Below, one piece after another: positions 12,773-28,100 of a DNA stretch of 64,000 nt. The position numbers and the translations under genes are program-made. Below the pieces are notes generated by a model. That model did no database searches. It saw only the letters and a program-made list of their open reading frames with translations, and was not told the DNA's origin. The DNA is from Sanderia malayensis (lineage: Eukaryota > Cnidaria > Scyphozoa > Semaeostomeae > Pelagiidae), in contig RQOL01000814.1 in NCBI GenBank assembly GCA_013076295.1, positions 171,400 through 235,399 of the forward strand, given 5' to 3'. The first letter of the stretch is position 1. Every line of letters starts with the position of its first letter.

Positions 12773-15700
12773 TGAATTGACGTGGAATCATGCGCAATTT
12801 GTGGGAATGAATGTTAATTTTGATTAGTGTAAGTTGCGGGAATAAAAGTTAATTTTTGTTGGTGTAAATTGTGGGAATGAGTGTTATCTTTTATTAGTGT
12901 AAATTGTGGGGATGAATGTTAATATTACTGAAAATGTAACTAAAAGTGTATAACAATTTGTTCTCGCTGAATTGACGTGAAATCATTCGCAAATTGTGGG
13001 AATGAATGTTAATTTTGATTAGTGTAAGTTGCGGGGAAAAATGTTAAAATTACTGAAAAAGTAACTAAAAGAGTATAACAATTTATTTTCGCTGAATTGA
13101 CGTGGAATCATGCGCAAATTGTGGGAATGAATCTAAATAAATTGTGGGAATGAATGTTTATGTTACTCAAAAAGGTAACTAAAAGTGTATTACAATTCGT
13201 TCTCGCTGAATTGACATGGAACCATGCGCAAATTGTGGGAATGAATCTAAATAAATTGTGGGAATGAATATTAATATTACTCAAAAAGGTAACTTAAAGT
13301 GTATTACAATTCTTTCTCGCTGAATTGACATGGAATCATGCGCAACTTGTGGGAAGGAATGTTAATTTTGATTAGTGTAAGTTGCGGGAATAAAAGTTAA
13401 TTTTTGTTGGTTTAAATTGTGGGAATGAGTGTTATCTTTTATTAGTGTAAATTGTGGGAATGAATGTTAATATTACTGAAAAAGTAACTAAAAGTGTATA
13501 ATAATTTGTTCTCGCTGAATTGACGTGGAATCATGCTCAATTTGTGGGAATGAATCTAAATAAATTGTGGGAATGAATGACAATTTTACTCAAAAAGGTA
13601 ACTAAAAGTGTATAACAATTTGTTCTCGCTGAATTGACGTGGAATCATGCGCAAATTGTGGGAATGAATCTAAATAAATTGTGGGAATGAATGATAATTT
13701 TACTCAAAAGGGTAACTAAAAGTGTATAACAATTTGTTCTCGCTGAATTGACATGGAAACATGCGCAAATTGTGGGAATGAATACTAATTTTGATTAGTG
13801 TAAGTTGCGGAATAAAAGTTAATTTTGATTAGTGTAAATTGTGGGAATGAATGTTCATATTACTGAAAAAAGTAACTAAAAGAGTATAACAATTTGTTTT
13901 CGCTGAATTGACGTGGAATCATGCGCAAATTGTGGGAATGAATCTAAATAAATTGTGGGAATGAATGTTAATATTACTCAAAAAGGTAACTAAAAGTGTA
14001 TAACAAAGTGTTGTCGCTGAATTGACGTGGAATCATGCGCAAATTGTGGGAATGAATCTAAATAAATTGTGGGAATGAATGTTAATATTGCTGAAAAAGT
14101 AACTAAAAGTGTATAACAGTTTGTTTTCGCTGAATTGACGTGAAATCATGCGCAATTTGTGGGAATGAATGTTAATTTTGATTAGTGTAAGTTGCGGGAA
14201 TAAAAGTTAATTTTTGTTGGTGTAAATTGTGGGAATGAGTGTTATCTTTTGTTAGTGTAAATTGTGGGAATGAATGTTAATATTACTGAAAAAGTAACTA
14301 AAAGTGTATAACAATTTGTTCTCGCTGAATTGACGTGGAATCATGCGCAACTTGTGGGAAGGAATGTTAATTTTGATTAGTGTAAGTTGCGGGAATAAAA
14401 GTTAATTTTTGTTGGTTTAAATTGTGGGAATGAGTGTTATCTTTTATTAGTGTAAATTGTGGGAATGAATGTTAATATTACTGAAAAAGTAACTAAAAGT
14501 GTATAATAATTTGTTCTCGCTGAATTGACGTGGAATCATGCTCAATTTGTGGGAATGAATCTAAATAAATTGTGGGAATGAATGACAATTTTACTCAAAA
14601 AGGTAACTAAAAGTGTATAACAATTTGTTCTCGCTGAATTGACGTGGAATCATGCGCAAATTGTGGGAATGAATCTAAATAAATTGTGGGAATGAATGAT
14701 AATTTTACTCAAAAGGGTAACTAAAAGTGTATAACAATTTGTTCTCGCTGAATTGACATGGAAACATGCGCAAATTGTGGGAATGAATACTAATTTTGAT
14801 TAGTGTAAGTTGCGGAATAAAAGTTAATTTTGATTAGTGTAAATTGTGGGAATGAATGTTCATATTTCTGAAAAAAGTAACTAAAAGAGTATAACAATTT
14901 GTTTTCGCTGAATTGACGTGGAATCATGCGCAAATTGTGGGAATGAATCTAAATAACTTGTGGGTATGAATGTTAATATTACTCAAAAAGGTAACTAAAA
15001 GTGTATAACAATTTTTTCTGGCTGCATTGACGTGGAAACATGCGCAAATTTTGGGAATGAATACTAATTTTGATTAGTGTAAGTTGCGGGAATAAAAGTT
15101 AATTTTGATTAGTGTATGTTGCGGGAATAAAAGTTAATTTTCATTAGTGTAAGTTGCGGGAATAAAAGTTAATTTTTATTAGTGTAAATGGTGGGAATGT
15201 ATGTTAATATAACTGAAAAAAGTAGCTAAAAGTGTATAACAGTTTGATATCGCTGAATTGACGTACAATCATGCGCAAATTGTGGGAATGAATCTAAATA
15301 AATTGTGGGAATGAATGATAATTTTATTCAAAAGGGTAACTAAAAGTGTATAACAATTTGTTCTCGCTGAATTGACATGGAAACATGTGCAAATTGTGGG
15401 AATGAATACTAATTTTGATTAGTGTAAGTTGCGGAATAAAAGTTAATTTTGATTAGTGTAAATTGTGGGAATGAATGTTCATATTACTGAAAAAAGTAAC
15501 TAAAAGAGTATAACAATTTGTTTTCGCTGAATTGACGTGGAATCATGCGCAAATTGTGGGAATGAATCTAAATAAATTGTGGGAATGAATGTTAATATTA
15601 CTCAAAAAGGTAACTAAAAGTGTATAACAATTTTTTCTGGCTGCATTGACGTGGAAACATGCGCAAATTTTGGGAATGAATACTAATTTTGATTAGTGTA

Positions 15701-18700
15701 AGTGGCGGGAATAAAAGTTAATTTTGATAAGTGTAAGTTGGGGGAATAAAAGTTAATTTTCATTAGTGTAAGTTGCGGGAATAAAAGTTAATTTTTATTA
15801 GTGTAAATGGTGGGAATGTATGTTAATATAACTGAAAAAAGTAGCTAAAAGTGTATAACAATTTGATATCGCTGAATTGACGTGGAATCATGCGCAAATT
15901 GTGGGAATGAATGTTAATTTTGATTAATGTAAGTTGCAGGAATAAAACGTGAATTTTATTGGTGTAAATTTTGGGAGTGAAAACTAATTTTTATTAGTGT
16001 AAATTGTGGGAATTAGTGTTATCTTTTGTTCGTGTAAATTGTGGGAATGAATGTTAATATTACTGAAAAAGTAACTAAAAGTGTAGAACAATTTGTTCTC
16101 GCTGAATTGACGTGAAATCATGCGCAATTTGTGGGAATGAATGTTAATTTTGATTAGTGTAAGTTGCGGGAATAAATTTAATTTTTGTTGGTGTAAATTG
16201 TGGGAATGAGTGTTATCTTTTATTAGTGTAAATTGTGGGAATGAATGTTAATATTACTGAAAAAAGTAACTAAAAGTGTATAACAATTTGTTTTCGCTGA
16301 ATTGACGTGGAATCATGCGCAAATTGTGGGAATGAATGTTAATTTTGATTAGTGTAAGTTGTGGGAAAAAATGTTAAAATTACTGAAAAAGTAACTAAAA
16401 GAGTATAACAATTTATTTTCGCTGAATTGACGTGGAATCATGCGCCAATTGTGGGAATGAATCTAAATAAATTGTGGGAATGAATGTTTATGTTACTCAA
16501 AAAGGTAACTAAAAGTGTATAACAATTTGTTCTCGCTGAATTGACGTGGAATCATGCGCAATTTGTGGGAATGAATGTTAATTTTGATTAGTGTAAGTTG
16601 CGGGAATAAAAGTTAATTTTTGTTGGTGTAAATTGTGGGAATGAGTGTTATCTTTTATTAGTGTAAATTGTGGGGATGAATGTTAATATTACTGAAAATG
16701 TAACTAAAAGTGTATAACAATTTGTTCTCGCTGAATTGACGTGAAATCATTCGCAAATTGTGGGAATGAATGTTAATTTTGATTAGTGTAAGTTGCGGGG
16801 AAAAATGTTAAAATTACTGAAAAAGTAACTAAAAGAGTATAACAATTTATTTTCGCTGAATTGACGTGGAATCATGCGCAAATTGTGGGAATGAATCTAA
16901 ATAAATTGTGGGAATGAATGTTTATGTTACTCAAAAGGTAACTAAAAGTGTATTACAATTCGTTCTCGCTGAATTGACATGGAACCATGCGCAAATTGTG
17001 GGAATGAATCTAAATAAATTGTGGGAATGAATATTAATATTACTCAAAAAGGTAACTTAAAGTGTATTACAATTCTTTCTCGCTGAATTGACATGGAATC
17101 ATGCGCAACTTGTGGGAAGGAATGTTAATTTTGATTAGTGTAAGTTGCGGGAATAAAAGTTAATTTTTGTTGGTTTAAATTGTGGGAATGAGTGTTATCT
17201 TTTATTAGTGTAAATTGTGGGAATGAATGTTAATATTACTGAAAAAGTAACTAAAAGTGTATAATAATTTGTTCTCGCTGAATTGACGTGGAATCATGCT
17301 CAATTTGTGGGAATGAATCTAAATAAATTGTGGGAATGAATGACAATTTTACTCAAAAAGGTAACTAAAAGTGTATAACAATTTGTTCTCGCTGAATTGA
17401 CGTGGAATCATGCGCAAATTGTGGGAATGAATCTAAATAAATTGTGGGAATGAATGATAATTTTACTCAAAAGGGTAACTAAAAGTGTATAACAATTTGT
17501 TCTCGCTGAATTGACATGGAAACATGCGCAAATTGTGGGAATGAATACTAATTTTGATTAGTGTAAGTTGCGGAATAAAAGTTAATTTTGATTAGTGTAA
17601 ATTGTGGGAATGAATGTTCATATTACTGAAAAAAGTAACTAAAAGAGTATAACAATTTGTTTTCGCTGAATTGACGTGGAATCATGCGCAAATTGTGGGA
17701 ATGAATCTAAATAAATTGTGGGAATGAATGTTAATATTACTCAAAAAGGTAACTAAAAGTGTATAACAAAGTGTTGTCGCTGAATTGACGTGGAATCATG
17801 CGCAAATTGTGGGAATGAATCTAAATAAATTGTGGGAATGAATGTTAATATTGCTGAAAAAGTAACTAAAAGTGTATAACAGTTTGTTTTCGCTGAATTG
17901 ACGTGAAATCATGCGCAATTTGTGGGAATGAATGTTAATTTTGATTAGTGTAAGTTGCGGGAATAAAAGTTAATTTTTGTTGGTGTAAATTGTGGGAATG
18001 AGTGTTATCTTTTGTTAGTGTAAATTGTGGGAATGAATGTTAATATTACTGAAAAAGTAACTAAAAGTGTATAACAATTTGTTCTCGCTGAATTGACGTG
18101 GAATCATGCGCAACTTGTGGGAAGGAATGTTAATTTTGATTAGTGTAAGTTGCGGGAATAAAAGTTAATTTTTGTTGGTTTAAATTGTGGGAATGAGTGT
18201 TATCTTTTATTAGTGTAAATTGTGGGAATGAATGTTAATATTACTGAAAAAGTAACTAAAAGTGTATAATAATTTGTTCTCGCTGAATTGACGTGGAATC
18301 ATGCTCAATTTGTGGGAATGAATCTAAATAAATTGTGGGAATGAATGACAATTTTACTCAAAAAGGTAACTAAAAGTGTATAACAATTTGTTCTCGCTGA
18401 ATTGACGTGGAATCATGCGCAAATTGTGGGAATGAATCTAAATAAATTGTGGGAATGAATGATAATTTTACTCAAAAGGGTAACTAAAAGTGTATAACAA
18501 TTTGTTCTCGCTGAATTGACATGGAAACATGCGCAAATTGTGGGAATGAATACTAATTTTGATTAGTGTAAGTTGCGGAATAAAAGTTAATTTTGATTAG
18601 TGTAAATTGTGGGAATGAATGTTCATATTTCTGAAAAAAGTAACTAAAAGAGTATAACAATTTGTTTTCGCTGAATTGACGTGGAATCATGCGCAAATTG

Positions 18701-20016
18701 TGGGAATGAATCTAAATAACTTGTGGGTATGAATGTTAATATTACTCAAAAAGGTAACTAAAAGTGTATAACAATTTTTTCTGGCTGCATTGACGTGGAA
18801 ACATGCGCAAATTTTGGGAATGAATACTAATTTTGATTAGTGTAAGTTGCGGGAATAAAAGTTAATTTTGATTAGTGTATGTTGCGGGAATAAAAGTTAA
18901 TTTTCATTAGTGTAAGTTGCGGGAATAAAAGTTAATTTTTATTAGTGTAAATGGTGGGAATGTATGTTAATATAACTGAAAAAAGTAGCTAAAAGTGTAT
19001 AACAGTTTGATATCGCTGAATTGACGTACAATCATGCGCAAATTGTGGGAATGAATCTAAATAAATTGTGGGAATGAATGATAATTTTATTCAAAAGGGT
19101 AACTAAAAGTGTATAACAATTTGTTCTCGCTGAATTGACATGGAAACATGTGCAAATTGTGGGAATGAATACTAATTTTGATTAGTGTAAGTTGCGGAAT
19201 AAAAGTTAATTTTGATTAGTGTAAATTGTGGGAATGAATGTTCATATTACTGAAAAAAGTAACTAAAAGAGTATAACAATTTGTTTTCGCTGAATTGACG
19301 TGGAATCATGCGCAAATTGTGGGAATGAATCTAAATAAATTGTGGGAATGAATGTTAATATTACTCAAAAAGGTAACTAAAAGTGTATAACAATTTTTTC
19401 TGGCTGCATTGACGTGGAAACATGCGCAAATTTTGGGAATGAATACTAATTTTGATTAGTGTAAGTGGCGGGAATAAAAGTTAATTTTGATAAGTGTAAG
19501 TTGGGGGAATAAAAGTTAATTTTCATTAGTGTAAGTTGCGGGAATAAAAGTTAATTTTTATTAGTGTAAATGGTGGGAATGTATGTTAATATAACTGAAA
19601 AAAGTAGCTAAAAGTGTATAACAATTTGATATCGCTGAATTGACGTGGAATCATGCGCAAATTGTGGGAATGAATGTTAATTTTGATTAATGTAAGTTGC
19701 AGGAATAAAACGTGAATTTTATTGGTGTAAATTTTGGGAGTGAAAACTAATTTTTATTAGTGTAAATTGTGGGAATTAGTGTTATCTTTTGTTCGTGTAA
19801 ATTGTGGGAATGAATGTTAATATTACTGAAAAAGTAACTAAAAGTGTAGAACAATTTGTTCTCGCTGAATTGACGTGAAATCATGCGCAATTTGTGGGAA
19901 TGAATGTTAATTTTGATTAGTGTAAGTTGCGGGAATAAATTTAATTTTTGTTGGTGTAAATTGTGGGAATGAGTGTTATCTTTTATTAGTGTAAATTGTG
20001 GGAATGAATGTTAATA
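12490..20016. repeat. Tandem duplication of a 3.76-kb satellite block
   Basis: Copy 1 is about 12,490-16,253 and copy 2 about 16,254-20,016. Rare private variants are displaced by 3,764 bp, or 3,763 after a one-base loss near 16,936: GCGGGG at 13,031 and 16,795, TATAATA at 13,497 and 17,260, CTGGCTGCATT at 15,637 and 19,400, and GTGTAGAAC at 16,081 and 19,844. Inside each copy a 1,005-bp duplication is nested (TATAATA at 13,497 and 14,502; 17,260 and 18,265). Edges are placed where the displaced match ends and are good to about 20 bp. Confidence 0.93.
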
Positions 20017-22242
20017 TTACTGAAAAAGTAACTAAAAGTGTATAACAATTTGTTCTCGCTGAATTGAAGTGGAATCATGCGAAATTTGTGGGAATGAATG
20101 TTAATTTTGATTAATGTAAGTTGCGGGAAAAAATGTTAATAATACTGAAAAAAGGTAACTAAAAGAGTATAACAATTTGTTTTCGCTGAATTGAAGTGGA
20201 ATCATGCGCAAATTGTGGGAATGAATACTAATTTTGATTAGTGTAAGTTGTGGGAATGGATGTTAATATTACTGAAAAAGTAACTAAAAGTGTATAACAA
20301 TTTGTTCTCGCTGAATTGACGTGGAATCATGCTCAATTTGTGGGAATGAATATAAATAAATTGTGGGAATGAATGACAATTTTACTCAAAAAGGTAACTA
20401 AAAGTGTATAACAATTTGTTCTCGCTGAATTGAAGTGGAATCATGCGAAATTTGTGGGAATGAATGTTAATTTTGATTAATGTAAGTTGCGGGAAAAAAT
20501 GTTAATAATACTGAAAAAAGGTAACTAAAAGAGTATAACAATTTGTTTTCGCTGAATTGAAGTGGAATCATGCGCAAATTGTGGGAATGAATACTAATTT
20601 TGATTAGTGTAAGTTGTGGGAATGAATGTTAGAATTACTGAAAAAGTAACTAAAAGTGTATAACAATTTGTTCTCGCTGAATTGACGTGGAATCATGCTC
20701 AATTTGTGGGAATGAATCTAAATAAATTGTGGGAATGAATGACAATTTTACTCAAAAAGGTAACTAAAAGTGTATAACAACTTGTTCTTGCTGAATTGAC
20801 GTGGAATCATGCGCAATTTGTGGAAATGAATGTTAATTTTGACTAATGTAAGTTGCGGGAAAAAATGTTAATAATACTGAAAAAAGGTAACTAAAAGAGT
20901 ATAACAATTTGTTTTCGCTGAATTGAAGTGGAATCATGCGCAAATTGTGGGAATGAATACTAATTTTGATTAGTGTAAGTTGCGGGAAAAAATGTTAATA
21001 ATACTGAAAAAAGGTAACTAAAAGAGTATAACAATTTGTGTTCGCTGAATTGAAGTGGAATCATGCGCAAATTGTGGGAATGAATACTAATTTTGATTAG
21101 TGTAAGTTGTGGGAATGAATGTTAGAATTACTGAAAAAGTAACTAAAAGTGTATAACAATTTTTTCTCGCTGAATTGACGTGGAATCATGCTCAATTTGT
21201 GGGAATGAATCTAAATTAATTGTGGGAATGAATGACAATTTTACTCAAAAAGGTAACTAAAAGTGTATAACAACTTGTTCTCGCTGAATTGACGTGGAAT
21301 CATGCGCAATTTGTGGAAATGAATGTTAATTTTGACTAATGTAAGTTGCGGGAAAAAATGTTAATAATACTGAAAAAAGGTAACTAAAAGAGTATAACAA
21401 TTTGTTTTCGCTGAATTGAAGTGGAATCATGCGCAAATTGTGGGAATGAATACTAATTTTGATTAGTGTAAGTTGCGGGAAAAAATGTTAATAATACTGA
21501 AAAAAGGTAACTAAAAGAGTATAACAATTTGTGTTCGCTGAATTGAAGTGGAATCATGCGCGAATTGTGGGAATGAATACTAATTTTGATTAGTGTAAGT
21601 TGTGGGAATGAATGTTAGAATTACTGAAAAAAAGTAACTAAAAGTGTATAACAAAGTGTTCTCGCTGAATTGACGTGGAATCATGCGTAAATTGTGGGAA
21701 TGAATCTAAATAAATTGTGGGAATGAATGTTAGAATTACTGAAAAAAAGTAACTAAAAGTGTATAACAAAGTGTTCTCGCTGAATTGACGTGGAATCATG
21801 CTCAATTTGTGGGAATGAATCTAAATAAATTGTGGGAATGAATGACAATTTTACTCAAAAAGGTAACTAAAAGTGTATAACAACTTGTTCTCGCTGAATT
21901 GACGTGGAATCATGCGCAATTTGTGGAAATGAATGTTAATTTTGACTAATGTAAGTTGCGGGAAAAAATGTTAATAATACTGAAAAAAGGTAACTAAAAG
22001 AGTATAACAATTTGTTTTCGCTGAATTGAAGTGGAATCATGCGCAAATTGTGGGAATGAATACTAATTTTGATTAGTGTAAGTTGCGGGAAAAAATGTTA
22101 ATAATACTGAAAAAAGGTAACTAAAAGAGTATAACAATTTGTGTTCGCTGAATTGAAGTGGAATCATGCGCGAATTGTGGGAATGAATACTAATTTTGAT
22201 TAGTGTAAGTTGTGGGAATGAATGTTAGAATTACTGAAAAAA

Positions 22243-24090
22243 AGTAACTAAAAGTGTATAACAAAGTGTTCTCGCTGAATTGACGTGGAATCATGCGTAA
22301 ATTGTGGGAATGAATCTAAATAAATTGTGGGAATGAATGTTAATATTGCTGAAAAAGTAACTAAAAGTGTATAACAGTTTGTACTCGCTGAATTGACGTG
22401 AAATCATGCGCAATTTGTGGAAATGAATGTTAATTTTGATTAGTGTAAGTTGCGGGAATGAAAGTTAATTTTTGTTGATGTAAATTGTGGGAATGAGTGT
22501 TATCTTTTATTAGTGTAAATTGTGGGAATGAATGTTAATATTACTGAAAATGTAACTAAAAGTGTATAACAAAGTGTTCTCGCTGAATTGACGTGGAATG
22601 ATGCGCAAATTGTGGGAATGAATCTAAATAAATTGTGGAAATGAATGTTAATATTGCTGAAAAAGTAACTAAAAGTGTATAACAGTTTGTTCTCGCTGAA
22701 TTGACGTGAAATCATGCGCAATTTGTGGGAATGAATGTTAATTTTGATTAGTGTAAGTTGCGGGAATAAAAGTTAATTTTTGTTGGTGTAAGTTGCGGGA
22801 ATAAAAGTTAATTTTTATTAGTGTAAATTGTGGGAATGAATGTTAATATTACTGAAAATGTAACTAAAAGTGTATAACAAAGTGTTCTCGCTGAATTGAC
22901 GTGGAATCATGCGCAAATTATGGGAATGAATCTAAATAAATTGTGTGAATGAATGTTAATATTGCTGAAAAAGTAACTAAAAGTGTATAACAGTTTGTTC
23001 TCGCTGAATTGACGTGAAATCATGCGCAATTTGTGGGAATGAATCTTAATTTTCATTAGTGTAAGTTGCGGGAATAAAAGTTAATTTTTGTTGGTGTAAA
23101 TTGTGGGAATGAGTGTTATCTTTTATTAGTGTAAATTGTGGGAATGAATGTTAATATTACTGAAAATGTAACTAAAAGTGTATAACAAAGTGTTCTCGCT
23201 GAATTGACGTGGAATCATGCGCAAATTGTGGGAATGAATCTAAATAAATTGTGGGAATGAATGTTAATATTGCTGAAAAAGTAACTAAAAGTGTATAACA
23301 GTTTGTTCTCGCTGAATTGACGTGAAATCATGCGCAATTTGTGGGAATGAATGTTAATTTTCATTAGTGTAATTTGCGGGAATAAAAGTTAATTTTTGTT
23401 GGTGTAAATTGTGGGAATGAGTGTTATCTTTTATTAGTGTAAATTGTGGGAATGAATGTTAATATTACTGAAAATGTAACTAAAAGTGTATAACAAAGTG
23501 TTCTCGCTGAATTGACGTGGAATCATGCGCAAATTGTGGGAATGAATCTAAATAAATTGTGGAAATGAATGTTAATATTGCTGAAAAAGTAACTAAAAGT
23601 GTATAACAGTTTGTTCTCGCTGAATTGACGTGAAATCATGCGCAATTTGTGGGAATGAATGTTAATTTTGATTAGTGTAAGTTGCGGGAATAAAAGTTAA
23701 TTTTTGTTGGTGTAAATTGTGGGATTGAGTTTTATCTTTTATTAGTGTAAATTGTGGGAATGAATGTTAATATTACTGAAAATGTAACTAAAAGTGTATA
23801 ACAAAGTGTTCTCGCTGAATTGACATGAAATCATGCGCAAATTGTGGGAATGAATATAAATAAATTGTGGGAATGAATGTTAATATTGCTGAAAAAGTAA
23901 CTAAAAGTGTATAACAGTTTGTTCTCGCTGAATTGACGTGAAATCATGCGCAATTTGTGGGAATGAATGTTAATTTTCATTAGTGTAAGTTGCGGGAATA
24001 AAAGTTAATTTTTGTTGGTGTAAATTGTGGGAATGAGTGTTATCTTTTATTAGTGTAAATTGTGGGAATGAATGTTAATATTACTGAAAA
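22243..24090. repeat. 308-bp higher-order repeat, six copies with no length change
   Basis: The phrase TGTAACTAAAAGTGTATAAC falls at 22,551, 22,859, 23,167, 23,475 and 23,783, and its AGTAACT equivalent falls at 22,243 and 24,091, so every step is exactly 308 bp. The unit reads 90+23+90+35+35+35 in satellite words, which sums to 308. Copies differ by scattered substitutions only, which points to recent unequal exchange. This is the most regular part of the satellite. Confidence 0.93.
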
Positions 24091-25149
24091 AGTAACTAAA
24101 AGTGTATAACAATTTGTTTTCGCTGAATTGACGTACAATCATGCGCAAATTGTGGGAATGAATCTAAATAAATTGTGGGAATGAATGATAATTTTACTCA
24201 AAAGGGTAACTAAAAGTGTATAACAATTTGTTCTCGCTGAATTGACATGGAAACATGCGCAAATTGTGGGAATGAATACTAATTTTGATTAGTGTAAGTT
24301 GCGGAATAAAAGTTAATTTTGATTAGTGTAAATTGTGGGAATGAATGTTCATATTACTGAAAAAAGTAACTAAAAGAGTATAACAAGTTGTTTTCGCTGA
24401 ATTGACGTGGAATCATGCGCAAATTGTGGGAATGAATCTAAATAAACTGTGGGAATGAATGTTAATATTACTCAAAAAGGTAACTAAAAGTGTATAACAA
24501 TTTTTTCTGGCTGCATTGACGTGGAAACATGCGCAAATTTTGGGAATGAATACTAATTTTGATTAGTGTAAGTTGCGGGAATAAAAGTTAATTTTGATTA
24601 GTGTATGTTGCGGGAATAAAAGTTAATTTTCATTAGTGTAAGTTGCGGGAATAAAAGTTAATTTTTATTAGTGTAAATGGTGGGAATGTATGTTAATATA
24701 ACTGAAAAAAGTAGCTAAAAGTGTATAACAGTTTGATATCGCTGAATTGACGTACAATCATGCGCAAATTGTGGGAATGAATCTAAATAAATTGTGGGAA
24801 TGAATGATAATTTTATTCAAAAGGGTAACTAAAAGTGTATAACAATTTGTTCTCGCTGAATTGACATGGAAACATGTGCAAATTGTGGGAATGAATACTA
24901 ATTTTGATTAGTGTAAGTTGCGGAATAAAAGTTAATTTTGATTAGTGTAAATTGTGGGAATGAATGTTCATATTACTGAAAAAAGTAACTAAAAGAGTAT
25001 AACAATTTGTTTTCGCTGAATTGACGTGGAATCATGCGCAAATTGTGGGAATGAATCTAAATAAATTGTGGGAATGAATGTTAATATTACTCAAAAAGGT
25101 AACTAAAAGTGTATAACAATTTTTTCTGGCTGCATTGACGTGGAAACAT

Positions 25150-28100
25150 GCGCAAATTTTGGGAATGAATACTAATTTTGATTAGTGTAAGTGGCGGGAA
25201 TAAAAGTTAATTTTGATAAGTGTAAGTTGCGGGAATAAAAGTTAATTATCATTAGTGTAGGTTGCGGGAATAAAAGTTAATTTTTATTAGTGTAAATGGT
25301 GGGAATGTATGTTAATATAACTGAAAAAAGTAGCTAAAAGTGTATAACATTTTGATATCGCTGAATTGACGTACAATCATGCGCAAATTGTAGGAATGAA
25401 TCTAAATAAATTGTGGGAATGAATGATAATTTTACTCAAAAGGGTAACTAAAAGTGTATAACAATTTTTTCTCCCTGAATTGACATGGAAACATGCGCAA
25501 ATTGTGGGAATGAATACTAATTTTGATTAGTGTAAGTTGCGGAATAAAAGTTAATTTTGATTAGTGTAAATTGTGGGAATGAATGTTCATATTACTGAAA
25601 AAAGTAACTAAAAGAGTATAACAATTTGTTTTCGCTGAATTGACGTGGAATCATGCCCAAATTGTGGGAATGAATCTAAATAAATTGTGGGAATGAATGT
25701 TAATATTACTCAAAAAGGTAACTAAAAGTGTATAACAATTTTTTCTGGCTGCATTGACGTGGAAACATGCGCAAATTTTGGGAATGAATACTAATTTTGA
25801 TTAGTGTAAGTTGCGGGAATAAAAGTTAATTTTGATTAGTGTAGCGGGAATAAAAGTTAATTTTCATTAGTGTAAGTTGCGGGAATAAAAGTTAATTTTT
25901 ATTAGTGTAAATGGTGGGAATGTATGTTAATATAACTGAAAAATGTAGCTAAAAGTGTATAACAATTTGATATCGCTGAATTGACGTGGAATCATGCGCA
26001 AATTGTGGGAATGAATGTTAATTTTGATTAATGTAAGTTGCGGGAATTAAACTTGAATTTTATTGGTGTAAATTTTGGGAGGGAAAATTAATTTTTATTA
26101 GTGTAAATTGTGGGAATTACTGTTAGCTTTTGTTGGTGCAAATTGTGGGAATAATGAATGTTAATATTACTGAAAAAGTAACTAAAAGTGTATAACAATT
26201 TGTTCTCGCTGAATTGACGTGAAATCATGCGCAATTTGTGGGAATGAATGTTAATTTTGATTAGTGTAAGTTGCGGGAATAAATTTAATTTTTGTTGGTG
26301 TAAATTGTGGGAATGAGTGTTATCTTTTATTAGTGTAAATTGTGGGAATGAATGTTAATATTACTGAAAAAGTAACTAAAAGTGTATAACAATTTGTTCT
26401 CGCTGAATTGACGTGGAAACATGCGCAAATTTTGGGAATGAATACTAATTTTGATTAGTGTAAGTTGCGTGAATAAAAGTTAATTTTGATTAGTGTAAGT
26501 TGCGGGATTAAAAGTTAATTTTCATTAGTGAAGTTGCGGGAATAAAAATTAATTTTTATAAGTGTAAATGGTGGGAATGTATGTTAATATAACTGAAAAA
26601 AGTAGCTAAAAGTGTATAAGAATTTGATCTCGCTGAATTGACGTGGAATCATGCGCAAATTGTGGGAATGAATGTTAATTTTGATTAATGTAAGTTGCGG
26701 GAATAAAAGTTAATTTTTGTTGGTTTAAATTGTGGGAATGAGTGTTATCTTTTATTAGTGTAAATTGTGGGAATGAATGTTAATATTACTGAAAAAGTAA
26801 CTAAAAGTGTATAACAATTTGTTCTCGCTGAATTGACGTGGAATCATGCTCAATTTGTGGGAATGAATCTAAATAAATTGTGGGAATGAATGACAATTTT
26901 ACTCAAAAAGGTAACTAAAAGTGTATAAAAATTTGTTTTCGCTGAATTGACATCGAATCATGCGCAAATTATGGGAATGAATCCTAATTTTGATTAGTGT
27001 AAATTGCGGGAAAAAATGTTAATTTTTTTTGGTGTAAATTGTGGGAATGAATGTTAATGTAACTGGAACAAGTAACTAAAAGTGTATAACAATTTGTTCT
27101 CGCTGAATTGACATGGAATCAAGCGCAAATTGTGGGAATGAATTTAAATTTGATTAGTGTAAGTTGCGGGAATAAAAGTTGATTTTTATTGGTGTAAATT
27201 GTGGGAATGAATCCTAGATTTGATTAGTGTAAGTTGCGGGAAAAAAAGTTAATTTTTTTTGGTGTAAATTGTGGGAATGAATGTTTATATAACTGGAACA
27301 AGTAACTAAAAGTGTATAACAATTTGTTCTCGCTGAATTGACATGGAATCAAGCGCAAATTGTGGGAATGAATTTAATTTTGATTAGTGTAAGTTGCGGG
27401 AATAAAAGTTGATTTTTATTGGTGTAAATTGTGGGAATGAATCCTAAATTTGATTAGTGTAAGTTGCGGGAAAAAAAGTTAATTTTTTTTGGTGTAAATT
27501 GTGGGAATGAATGTTTATATAACTGAAAAAAGTAACTAAAAGTTTATAACAATTTGTTTTTGCTGAATTGACGTGGAATCATGCGCAAATTGTGGGAATG
27601 AATTTAATTTTGATTAGTGTAGGTTGCGGGAATAAAAGTTGATTTTTTTTGGTGTACATTGTGGGAATGAATGTTTATATAACTGAAAAAAGTAATTAAA
27701 AGTTTATAACAATTTGTTTTTGCTGAATTGACGTGGAATCATGCGCAAATTTTGGGAATGAATACTAATTTTGATTAGTGTAAGTGGCGGGAATAAAAGT
27801 TAATTTTGATAAGTGTAAGTTGCGGGAATAAAAGTTAATTATCATTAGTGTAGGTTGCGGGAATAAAAGTTAATTTTTATTAGTGTAAATGGTGGGAATG
27901 TATGTTAATATAACTGAAAAAAGTAGCTAAAAGTGTATAACATTTTGATATCGCTGAATTGACGTACAATCATGCGCAAATTGTAGGAATGAATCTAAAT
28001 AAATTGTGGGAATGAATGATAATTTTACTCAAAAGGGTAACTAAAAGTGTATAACAATTTTTTCTCCCTGAATTGACATGGAAACATGCGCAAATTGTGG

